From Picochlorum sp. 'celeri' (Eukaryota; Chlorophyta; Trebouxiophyceae): a stretch of DNA of 64,000 nucleotides. Of this stretch, positions 53,153 through 61,874 are shown one piece after another. The stretch covers positions 744,001 to 808,000 of the forward strand of contig JAACMV010000014.1 in NCBI GenBank assembly GCA_010909725.1. Direction: 5' to 3'. Every line of letters begins with the position of its first letter. Positions within the stretch are counted from its first letter, which is position 1. A model generated the notes under the pieces. That model did not search any database, was not told where the DNA came from, and was given only the letters and a program-made list of their open reading frames with translations. Both the position numbers and the translations under genes were made by a program.

Positions 53153-53907
53153 CTATTTGATCAACAAGTCAAAATGATTGCCTCCAGTGAAAAGCAATCG
53201 AACGGGTCTTCTTGGAGGGGAATCCTTCGTACCTTTTCTATATTTTTCTCCATATTTCTGAATTACTGTAAAACCTGACGTCCCACCGTACTCAGAATCA
53301 GACAAATAGACGAAAATAGGAACCTTCAACATCTGTGACAGGACCATCATCTCAGGCTCGCCTCCCCAGAATGTTGGAGATTGAATCCTCCTACAATAAT
53401 TCTTTAAAGTATCTTCTGCCTCTAGTGCGATCACGGCTTGTCCAAATTGTCTCCTTCTCTTAGGAGTCCGGCACAAAGCCTCTGCGACAGCCAGGCGCAA
53501 GTTGTCTGCTTCTCGCTGTTCGGCATCAGAACCTAGAAATCTCCCCTGATTACGAGCCAATCCTAGCGCAATCGCTCTAAACATACATTTACCATCACCT
53601 CGGACTCGAATGACACGCAAAGACTTTTCAATTCTCGATGATGCCCTGCATAATCCATTCGAATGAGTCACTTGTTGCAACAAGACATCTTGGGAGCAAC
53701 ATAACATGTCACGTACTTGGCCAACGTAAATAGGGGCATTCCCAACCTCTTCTCTGCTAGAAAATCAGTCGATGAGGAAATCGAAGCCATCAAAAGTCCT
53801 GGATTTGACTCCTGTTCAACCCTGGAAAACTGCAGCGTTCCCTGGCTCCTCACCTCAAGAGTCGGCAGACGTACCGTCTGATCGCATACAAATGAACAAT
53901 TTCTCAT
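53153..53907 (-). CDS. OTU-family deubiquitinase (2 exons)
   Basis: Exons 53907-53717 and 53645-53153 join in phase (FTLAKASSRIEKS) to 227 residues. The OTU fold is clear: catalytic Asp and Cys in VRGDGKCMFRAIALGLA, a central region with WGGEPEMMVLSQMLKVPIFV, and catalytic His in TGGNHFDLLI at the C-terminus. The N-terminal 65 residues are Ser/Arg-rich and could be a plastid or mitochondrial targeting peptide; an OTU enzyme in an organelle would be unusual. Convergent with the papain gene, stops 26 bp apart. Confidence 0.88.
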
Positions 53908-54120
53908 TCTGAATCAATGAATTATGATGAATAAAAAATCTTTGGCCCAGAATGGGCTTGTGTGGGTGATATTATCGCATGTGGGTACGCACATGATGTG
54001 CTTGCATCTCAGCCTTAAGCAAGCTTGCTGATGAGATTGCTCCAGATGGTAGTAGAATCGCAATCAGAGCAGGATTTACCGTTTCCAATCCAATTAATTT
54101 TATTAAATATGACAATAGAG

Positions 54121-56022
54121 ATGAATGTATCCCGTCTTGGCCAAGTAAGGTCGCATCAGAGGGTGCAACACATTTCAAAATGCGCTCAGGTCAAGGGCAG
54201 AAGAATCTCCCTCGACAGAGTTTGCACATTATCTAGGCTGCGAAAGAAAAATATACATTGTTCAGCAGCGGGTGACCAAGAGAAAGGCGTCCCTGAAGAG
54301 CAGCGTAAGGGCCTCGGTGCAGTCTTGTCTCAGTATCAGGTGCCAGATGTTGCCATGGCGAAGCAAATGGGGTTGGATCAGGAATTGTTTGAAGCAATCA
54401 TGGAGCTTCCAGGGACAACCGATGTCCGCAGTTTGAAATCGCGGTTGATATCTCTGGCGAAATGGAATAATAAACTATCAAAAGGCACACTCCCAAAAGC
54501 AGAGGAGCTCACCTGGCCAGAGGAGCCATTCAGATCAAAGTTTTTGGAGACACTGCGGAAATTAGGCATGGCACGTTTTACTCAAAAGCACCCTAAGCTT
54601 TTAGGATCATTAATGAAGCAGTTTATGCAGTTGGCGAAAGAGTTTGAGATCGAATCCATGAATCAAAGTTTGGAACAGGAGCAATCCAAGCGTCCAGAGC
54701 AGACGCCTCCTCCATCATCTATGAATCAGGAGCAAAGTCCTGAAAATCAGGAAGATCAGGATTCTGGCAGTGGTCCATCTCAGGGAGATCAAAGCTCTGA
54801 ACCTGGTGAGGAGATGGACGAATCCGAAAGTGGGGATATGTCTAGAGAAGAGGCACGTGATGATCAATTGCGTGTTGACTTGGATGAAGGCAGTGAGAGT
54901 AATGCTGTTGGAGACGATGATATGGACGAGTCCTCGGGTTTTGCAGAAGATCTAGCAGAAAAAATGTTGCAAAAGTTCGAAGATGACTGGTCTCCAGCAT
55001 TGGATGCACTTGAAGCAGCAGAAAATGCTTTTGATGATATTGACCCCTTGTTGGATGGGCCAGAGGGATTTGATGCATCTCAGTCTGTGTGGCATAATTC
55101 TGGATGGCGTGAGCTTGCGTCTCTGAGGAAAAAGTTGGAAAATTTGAAAGAATTACGAGATTTAGTCCGATCGTTGGGACGAGGAGGAGGAAAGGGGCCC
55201 ATCAGAAGAGCACCTCAGCAGGTTTTCCAACCAGGAATGCCTCTTGGCGTGATCCGCTCGGAGGAATCCCCAGAGGAAACAAGAGGTTTGACTAGATCTG
55301 GTGATATTTCAAGGATGCTTCCTGTGGAAGCGAGATTGCTGGCTTCTAGCCGGATGAAGGAGAAGGCAGGAGAAGCCTCTGCATCCTCAAAAGCCAACCG
55401 GAGGCTTTTCATGGCAAGGCGAGCAGAGCGAATGTTGTTGAGCTATGAGAGGGCTGGATGGGTGGATGATCAGCCAGCCAAAGTAACTGATAGGTTAGAG
55501 CTCCGTCCAGCCTCGGAAATGGGCCCCATCATTGTTTGTTTAGACACCTCTGCATCAATGCTTGGACCACGTGAAACAGTTGCCAAATCTTTGACTTTGG
55601 AATGTATGCGGGGTGCCATACGACAGCAAAGGAAATGCATTGTGTATGCATTTAGTGGTCCAGAAAATGTGATGGAGATAGAGTTGGATATTGGTCAAGA
55701 ATCGATCAACAAATTGTTATCATTTCTGACCATGTCCTTCTCAGGTGGTACTGATGTTGATGCTCCATTGGCATTGAGTTTGGAGCGGTTGGGTCGAGAA
55801 GAGTGGAATCTTGCTGATATTCTAATGGTAACAGATGGGGAGATACCACCACCTGACGAAGATATTTTGCAAAAACTGAATGCTGCAAAAGAAGATCTGG
55901 GCCTGAGCGTCCATGGACTTTTGGTAGGCAGAGTCACAGAACCAATTGAGCAGATTTGTTCGGATATCCATGTCTTCAAGTCATGGAATGTCGTAGATAG
56001 TTCTTTTAAGAGTTTATCCTAA
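54121..56022 (+). CDS. plastid-type VWA domain protein (ViaA/CoxE-like)
   Basis: A single exon of about 633 residues; the frame is open to 54025 but residues from 54121 read as a transit peptide (MNVSRLGQVRSHQRVQHISK, ending near IHCSAA). A helical N-domain is followed by an acidic linker and a C-terminal von Willebrand A domain with MIDAS residues: IIVCLDTSASML, SFSGGTDVDAPL and DILMVTDGE. The layout matches bacterial ViaA/CoxE proteins, which partner MoxR-type AAA ATPases such as RavA. No such ATPase lies in the window. Function in algae is unknown; a chaperone-like role is inferred. Confidence 0.75.
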   Translation: MNVSRLGQVRSHQRVQHISKCAQVKGRRISLDRVCTLSRLRKKNIHCSAAGDQEKGVPEEQRKGLGAVLSQYQVPDVAMAKQMGLDQELFEAIMELPGTTDVRSLKSRLISLAKWNNKLSKGTLPKAEELTWPEEPFRSKFLETLRKLGMARFTQKHPKLLGSLMKQFMQLAKEFEIESMNQSLEQEQSKRPEQTPPPSSMNQEQSPENQEDQDSGSGPSQGDQSSEPGEEMDESESGDMSREEARDDQLRVDLDEGSESNAVGDDDMDESSGFAEDLAEKMLQKFEDDWSPALDALEAAENAFDDIDPLLDGPEGFDASQSVWHNSGWRELASLRKKLENLKELRDLVRSLGRGGGKGPIRRAPQQVFQPGMPLGVIRSEESPEETRGLTRSGDISRMLPVEARLLASSRMKEKAGEASASSKANRRLFMARRAERMLLSYERAGWVDDQPAKVTDRLELRPASEMGPIIVCLDTSASMLGPRETVAKSLTLECMRGAIRQQRKCIVYAFSGPENVMEIELDIGQESINKLLSFLTMSFSGGTDVDAPLALSLERLGREEWNLADILMVTDGEIPPPDEDILQKLNAAKEDLGLSVHGLLVGRVTEPIEQICSDIHVFKSWNVVDSSFKSLS

Positions 56023-56049
56023 TGCATCTTTTTTTGTTTGAAAATTAAT

Positions 56050-57446
56050 TTAAGCTTTTGTATTATTACGAGCAGATGGGTCCACCTGCCCAGATTTTAT
56101 CATCAAGCCCTTGGTTTTACCAATCACCATCTGCCCAGTATCTTGCACCGCCTTTAAAAATGCCCTTCCATAATATAAAAAGCCATGTATCACTTCCAAA
56201 ACAACCTTTCTGACTTCATATTGCGCAGCTTTTGCTGTGTTCACAAAACCATGTGGTCGACTCAGGTCCTGGTACTTGACAGCCTTTTTAGCAGCTTTAC
56301 CGGACGACTTTTCGTCCATAACAGACCGTGCCGCCATCTGGGCTGCCAATTGGGCATTTTTCTCTGCCTCCTCTTCAGCCTTTTGCGCTTGGCGATACGA
56401 CTCTAAAATGGCCTCTCCTGCCTTTCTTTCTAATGCATGCTGACATTTGGTAGACGCCTGAATAGCACGTGTTGCAGCTTTTTGGGCTTCTTGTGTCGCT
56501 TCTGATGCAATTTGAGCAGCTACAGATGCTTGATGAGCAAATGTAGCAGCTTGAGAAGCTGCCTTTGCCGACTTTTCGGCCCTGCTCTTCATCTCGGACA
56601 CACTCATGCCTCTTGGTGCCTCATCATCAGAGAACAGCGAATCCCAGTCATTATACGAACTAGTCGCTCCATCTGTACCTTTCTCCTCCATAAAATCAAC
56701 TCGAGCCTTCAAATCATCATACCGTTTTCGCTGTGCCTTCATCTCATCCTCGGCAGCGTGAGCAGCATCTGGCCCCCGAAGAGGTAGATATGGTTCCTCA
56801 ACATCTCCGCTTTTTGTCTCGACTGTAGCACTAGACTCCATCGCATGCTCTTCATTTTCATCTGGCCAACCCGTAGGATATTCTTGTGCAGTCTCTTCTC
56901 TAGGAACCACAGGGGCATACACAGAAGGTTTTCGATGCACCAACCCAGCCTTCCTGTGTGCTCCAGACATGAACTGTCTCACCCTCCCGAGCCCTACTTG
57001 AAACCCAACAGTAAGAAAGATTCCAACAGCAATTAAGAGTAAAGCAAAAGGAGCATCTCCTGCATCACACCAGGTGGTAATACAGTATCAACAAACGTCC
57101 TGAAAAAGCAAGGCTCTACACTCAAACAGAAACTTTCGAACGTACGTTTGAAAATCGATTGCTCGCTTCCCTTACCACTTGCTCCACCCCAGTCATCAAT
57201 CGTATTTTCAGAATCGTTTCGTCCCGTATCATCGCCATGAGCTGTCGGGCAGAGAAGTCTGTCGCGTCTCAGTCTTGTCTGAAGTGTCCTTCCCACACCA
57301 AATCGCCGCTGGTGAGCAAGGGGCACATATTTTACTCCAGTACTAGTAGTATATTCTACGTTTAATGGGTTCTGAGGTCGAATCCACCCACGTACTGGTC
57401 TGGTCATCCCTATTGGGACGTGTCGGAGTAACATTTTTCGACACAT
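56050..57446 (-). CDS. organelle-targeted membrane protein with Ala-rich coiled coil, unknown (2 exons)
   Basis: Exons 57446-57146 and 57059-56050 join in phase to about 436 residues. The N-terminus is basic and poor in acids (MCRKMLLRHVPIGMTRPVRG), fitting a transit peptide. The splice restores a membrane helix (APFALLLIAVGIFLTVGFQV). The second half is a long helix of Ala, Lys, Glu and Gln (AEKSAKAASQAATFAHQASV and on). The tail has a second weak hydrophobic stretch (VRKVVLEVIHGFLYYGRAFL). No family recognised; perhaps a thylakoid or inner-envelope scaffold. The TTG at 57485 was not used because an ATG follows in frame. Confidence 0.55.
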
Positions 57447-57496
57447 CGTGAACCCTTTCGATACTTGGGACAATATCGAATCCAATGAATTAAATA

Positions 57497-60212
57497 TTAC
57501 TCATGTAAAAATGTGGATAATTTTTTAATGGTTCTGAGGCGGACCGAGGTGCTCATCCCAAGAGATTTAGCAGCCTGGAGAACCAGCTGGACATCAGCTG
57601 GGAATGTGCTGGAAATCTTGTCACATTCCTCCTCCGTCACGGTCTCCTCCTCTGCTGTTTGATGTTCATTAGATGGCATCGTTTGAGAATCCTGAACATA
57701 GGGAGAGAAGGCCAATGCTCGGGGGCCTTCCACTTTGGCTTTCTTTTTGCTCTTCTTTGGTGTCTTTGATCTTGTACGTTTTCTGCCTAATACATCTGCA
57801 ATAAATTCCTGTGGTGATTTCTTTCCATCTGGAATGCATTGCGCAATTCTAGGATCGCGATTTCTGGTCGATGATGGATCATACCAGTCATTGTTCGAGA
57901 CTGGCAATGCTGGAAATGACGCCAATTTTGTTGATCTGCATAACAACAAGATGGATTTCAGTATACTGTTGGATTGCATGTTAAGGTATTCACTATCATG
58001 TGCCAACGTACTCGACGAATTTCCAAGCAGGAAAGGGACGTATCTCAAATGGAATACGCTCGGAAGTATCTTTTAGCGACGCTTCATTGAGAGTCTGCTC
58101 TACAAGTCTATAGATTGGATAGCGAAGCTTTTGATGGACAGCTTCTGTAATGGTATACTTGTGCTCCGCTGTTGTGCTCAATTCCTGATCGTCCGATACT
58201 CTTGGAGTGACATCATTAATCCTATCAGATAGTTTGACAAGTGCTGGGTTTGCTCGCCAGGGCGGCAGGAAAATACTGTGATTCACTGAACACACAGTAC
58301 AGGCTCCTTCTCCAAGAGAGTCTCCGCGCAGCTTTCTTGTGTGACAATGAATAAAGTGAGCAAGCATGGACTTGATCGTAAAAGGGAAACAGTTTTTCAC
58401 GATGGCAGTAAATTGTCGCCTGGCAATATGGCACGACCAGGCTGTGCGCATGCCTTCAAACCAGCTTGCTTCACCACTCCAGTCATACAGGCACGAGCGC
58501 AAGGCTTTGAGTTTTCTATTCAAATCATTCGAGCCACTCTCTTGTTGTTGTTGTTGCTCTACAGATAGACTGGATTCGATATCCTGAATCACAGAATCAC
58601 AGAATTGACGTCGCTCATCCGTCAACAAGACGACATTGTAATGATCATTATTATCTTCTCCTTCACCTTGTGATGCACTGTCATGATTGGTTCCTTGCAT
58701 TTGAGCGTCTCTCTCCTCAATAAACCGCATCAGACAACCATCGAATTCGTCAATGGATGATCCTAATTTCGAATGTTTCAAAATCTTACCAGCTTGTAGG
58801 ACGGTAGGATCCTTCTCCATCAAGGGCTCTAGTGGTTCCACTTGCATGCTCCAGTACTCATCGACAAATCTTTTGACATCTTCAATAGGTACATTCCTCT
58901 CGTCCAATCCATACTTTTCATCCACATCACCATATTCCCTCATTATTTGTTTCTGTATCGTTACAGACAATTCGCCAGCCTTGCAGGCTGGGGGCATACC
59001 TCTGCTAAGAATCTCAAAGACCCGTTCCCGCAGCTGCCCCTGTGGCCCAGACCACCGTGGAGTTTTACATTTTGGGCAAAATCTCTGTCTATCCGGATTT
59101 TTCGACCCACAAATGGTAGAGTCTTCTAATCTGTTGAAACACGTCCATCGGGGTATCTTGGTCCTTTTTACTCGCTGATTCAGAATGACAGACACCGTCG
59201 GTCGCTCATCATATGGGACATTGGGTATCCCCCACCTCTCATATTCCTCCTCACTTTCTTCTTCTTCTTCTTCGTTTCTACTATTCTTTTGATTCTTCTG
59301 ATACTGATGCTTTAGTATCTGCAAACCACTTGGTTTTTCGCTTAGTGGGTCAGAAACGCTGCCAAAAGTCTCTCTCCTACGAGGAACATCCAACACAGCA
59401 GGCTTCAAACGATCCGGCAACCTTCCTTCTCGAATAGCAGCTGTCGTCAAACAATAATGACCATACCCTTTCAAACGACATGTTCGACACGCCCCACAAC
59501 GCAACCCCTTGCCCAGTCTCATACCATGACCAGACACAGGCTCATTCAGCTTGGAAGCAAGTGCTGCCACCGTCTCACCATCAACACCACCCAACTGTGC
59601 CTCCCATTCTTTCACCGCTTCCAGTGCCAAACAAGGTATTATCCTGAATCCCTTATCCTTGATACAATTAACGCACATCTGGCATCGCTTTTTGAAACCA
59701 ATAATGCCCTCCACCACCTCCTTGGGCACATTGTCAATCTCTGGAATAGGCAGCTTTGGAATCTTCTCTGGTGCCTGTGCAAGTTTCATCAACGTTGCAT
59801 AGTCCTGGTCTTCTTCATCACCTTCCCTCGAGGGAACCCGTTCCCTATGCTCAGCCTCGTTGTCATCCTTTCTCCCTTCTGACTGCACCCAACTACATCT
59901 CCTCTTCTGCGCATTCTTCCCACCCTTTGGAATCCCTGCACGGCTCCCATGGGGATCATCTACTATAGCTAAACGAGAAAGGTCATGATCCTTTGGATGA
60001 CCGAGAAGCCGTGGCCACGTCCTGTAAATCTCCCTGGTATTCCTGTATTCTTCCCTAGCCCACTCACCCAGTAACGACGCAACCACCTTTCTGCATTATA
60101 ATAATACCACCATGCATCATTGCATATCGATACATATCTAAATAATAGAGTATCATTGGATTCAGACGTACCTGTACTCTTCCGCATCCACAAATTTGTC
60201 TCTGCCGTCCAT
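57497..60212 (-). CDS. nuclear zinc-finger protein with two short CxxCxxC fingers and a RanBP2-like finger (3 exons)
   Basis: Exons 60212-60172, 60090-58012 and 57935-57497 join in phase to 852 residues. The first exon starts MDGRDKFVDAEEYR. Two half-CXXC fingers are visible: RCQMCVNCIKDKGFRIIPC and RCGACRTCRLKGYGHYC. Further on a C4 motif (WTCFNRLEDSTICG then RFCPKCKTPRW) resembles a RanBP2-type finger. A second cysteine group (FIHCHTRKLRG then CTVCSVNH) lies near residue 630. The C-terminal exon is basic (RKRTRSKTPKKSKKKAK). CXXC fingers often read CpG methylation state. The finger sequence RCGxCRTC also occurs in the methyltransferase gene at 61875-64000. Confidence 0.65.
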
Positions 60213-60496
60213 GCTCCATTCAGAGCAACCAGCGCCCTTGCTATCGCAATTACATATGCATATGAAATCTGTCTTTTCAATAGAAATATTGCGGTCTGTA
60301 TCCTACATGAGGTTGGGTTCGATTCAAATACGAATTCTTCTTCTTAGATTTGAAATAAAATTCATGGGAATTTCCCCATGAAATGAGATGAACCACAGTC
60401 CTGTTTGATTCAAATTCAAATAATAATATGGAGAATCTCTATTGTTGAAGAGGAAGAAGGACAGGGCCCGGCATTGTCATCATCATTATCAATATC

Positions 60497-60732
60497 ATGG
60501 GAGGTAAACAATATAGCCTTGTCAAGGGCTATTCCGTTGCTATTATTTCCCTCTTGTCTGGGGCAGCGGTTGTCCATCAGATATACAAACCAGATTTGGT
60601 GCGTGATTTTATATACCATGTGATGGAGTTACGATTGATCAACGCATATTGAAGTATGTGCAGAGAATACCTGTTGGGGCTGCTGCTGGTGAAGAGCAGA
60701 GTGCTGGTGCAGCGGATGGCGGACAACAGTAG
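60497..60732 (+). CDS. BRAWNIN/UQCC6-like mitochondrial microprotein (2 exons, 56 residues)
   Basis: Exon 1 (60497-60598) encodes 34 residues, ending SGAAVVHQIYKPDL, and joins in phase 0 across a 65 nt GTGCGT-GTGCAG intron to exon 2 (60664-60732), starting RIPVGAAAGEEQ. The pattern of one membrane helix, then VVHxxYKPDLxIP, matches BRAWNIN, a small inner-membrane protein needed for respiratory complex III assembly. The intron size and splice sites are typical for this window. The stop codon begins a run of TAG repeats. Assigned by short-motif recognition, so moderate confidence. Confidence 0.7.
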
Positions 60733-60750
60733 TAGTAGTAGTAGTAGTAG
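60730..60750 (+). repeat. (TAG)7 microsatellite starting at the microprotein stop codon
   Basis: Seven TAG triplets run in frame from the stop codon of the BRAWNIN-like gene and are followed directly by TGA, giving eight successive in-frame stops. Confidence 0.95.
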
Positions 60751-60899
60751 TGACATATTCTCATGAGGATACAGTATCACTTACAATACCATACATGTAA
60801 TGCTTTGTGAGGGAAATATGTTTGCTGCAGCTAGCAGCACATGTACATCCAGGGGATTTGACTCAGAGACATGCATATTGCCAAGAATTCAGTGATTCC

Positions 60900-61695
60900 T
60901 TAGTTTTGCAAAAGGCATTCCTTGCATGTTGGATCAATAGTCTTGTCCTGGAACTTGGTCTTGCAGCATCCGACACAGTTCTCTGGGCCCTCACTGATGC
61001 ATGTTGCTCCTGGTGGTCCCTCTCCGTCCTCAACAGTCCAGAAAACTGGGTATCCTGGGTGGCATGCCTTTTTGTAGCAAGAGAAGTCATTGAACTGGTA
61101 GTTCTGGAACTTGGTCTCGCAGCAAGCCACACAGTCAGCAGTGGTGTCACAGGACTCACCAACCAGGACCTTGGTCTTCAACTTTGGATAGCATTCTGGT
61201 TTGTAGCAGGATGGATCAAAGTAGCTGTTCTCAGAGAATTTAAGAGCGCAGCATGCCTTGCAGTCAGCAGTGGTGTCGCATCTGTCTCCGAGGATGTCAC
61301 CTTCTTCGCAGCCTGGATCTGCACAGGTCAGGTCCACCTTGTCAAAGTAGTTCTTGACCTGGCAGCACTTTGTGCACTCTTTGTACTCAATGCAGTCCTT
61401 GCCATACAAAGAGAGAATCTCAACATCTCCGGCCCTGCATACATGAGACTCGACCAAGGTTGAAAAATTTTCCCGCCAACAGGTGCTCTGTGGCGTTGAC
61501 TGCCAACACGATGCCAGCGAGGCCGATCAAATCACAGGCATCTGTCATATACGCAATCAATTTTGCTAAGTGCATGTATTATTCGAGTATAAAGGCAAGT
61601 ATAGACGCAGGAAACAGGCGTTCATTTGTTCCGACATACCTTGCGTTTCCGGCAAACAAGAGAGCAATTGCAGCAATAGTTGTGAACTTGAACAT
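60900..61695 (-). CDS. small secreted protein of four six-cysteine modules (5' join uncertain)
   Basis: The first exon (61695-61640) encodes a clean signal peptide, MFKFTTIAAIALLFAGNA, and ends at a GTATGT donor. The main exon, ending at 60900, holds four modules of about 35-45 residues with C-x(5-8)-C-x2-CC-x(10-14)-C-x3-C, for example CDTTADCKACCALKF and CDTTADCVACCETKF, ending with CKECLLQN. The obvious acceptor (ATGACAG near 61545) breaks the frame; an in-frame solution uses an AG at 61486-61487, giving about 213 residues. There is no other domain. The same modules are found in the gene at 35414-36861. Confidence 0.7.
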
Positions 61696-61874
61696 ATTGA
61701 CGATGTTTGAATGAATCGTATGCTGTTTAAAATATGGATAGTAGAAAATTGTAATGGTTACTTTACCAACGTGCGCATCTCTTCTGTGTGGCTCCACGAG
61801 ATTCTCGATCAGCTCGAGGCACATGCAGCTGCAGCAGGGGTCAAATGATGGTTGACCCTACAACAAATGGATTC

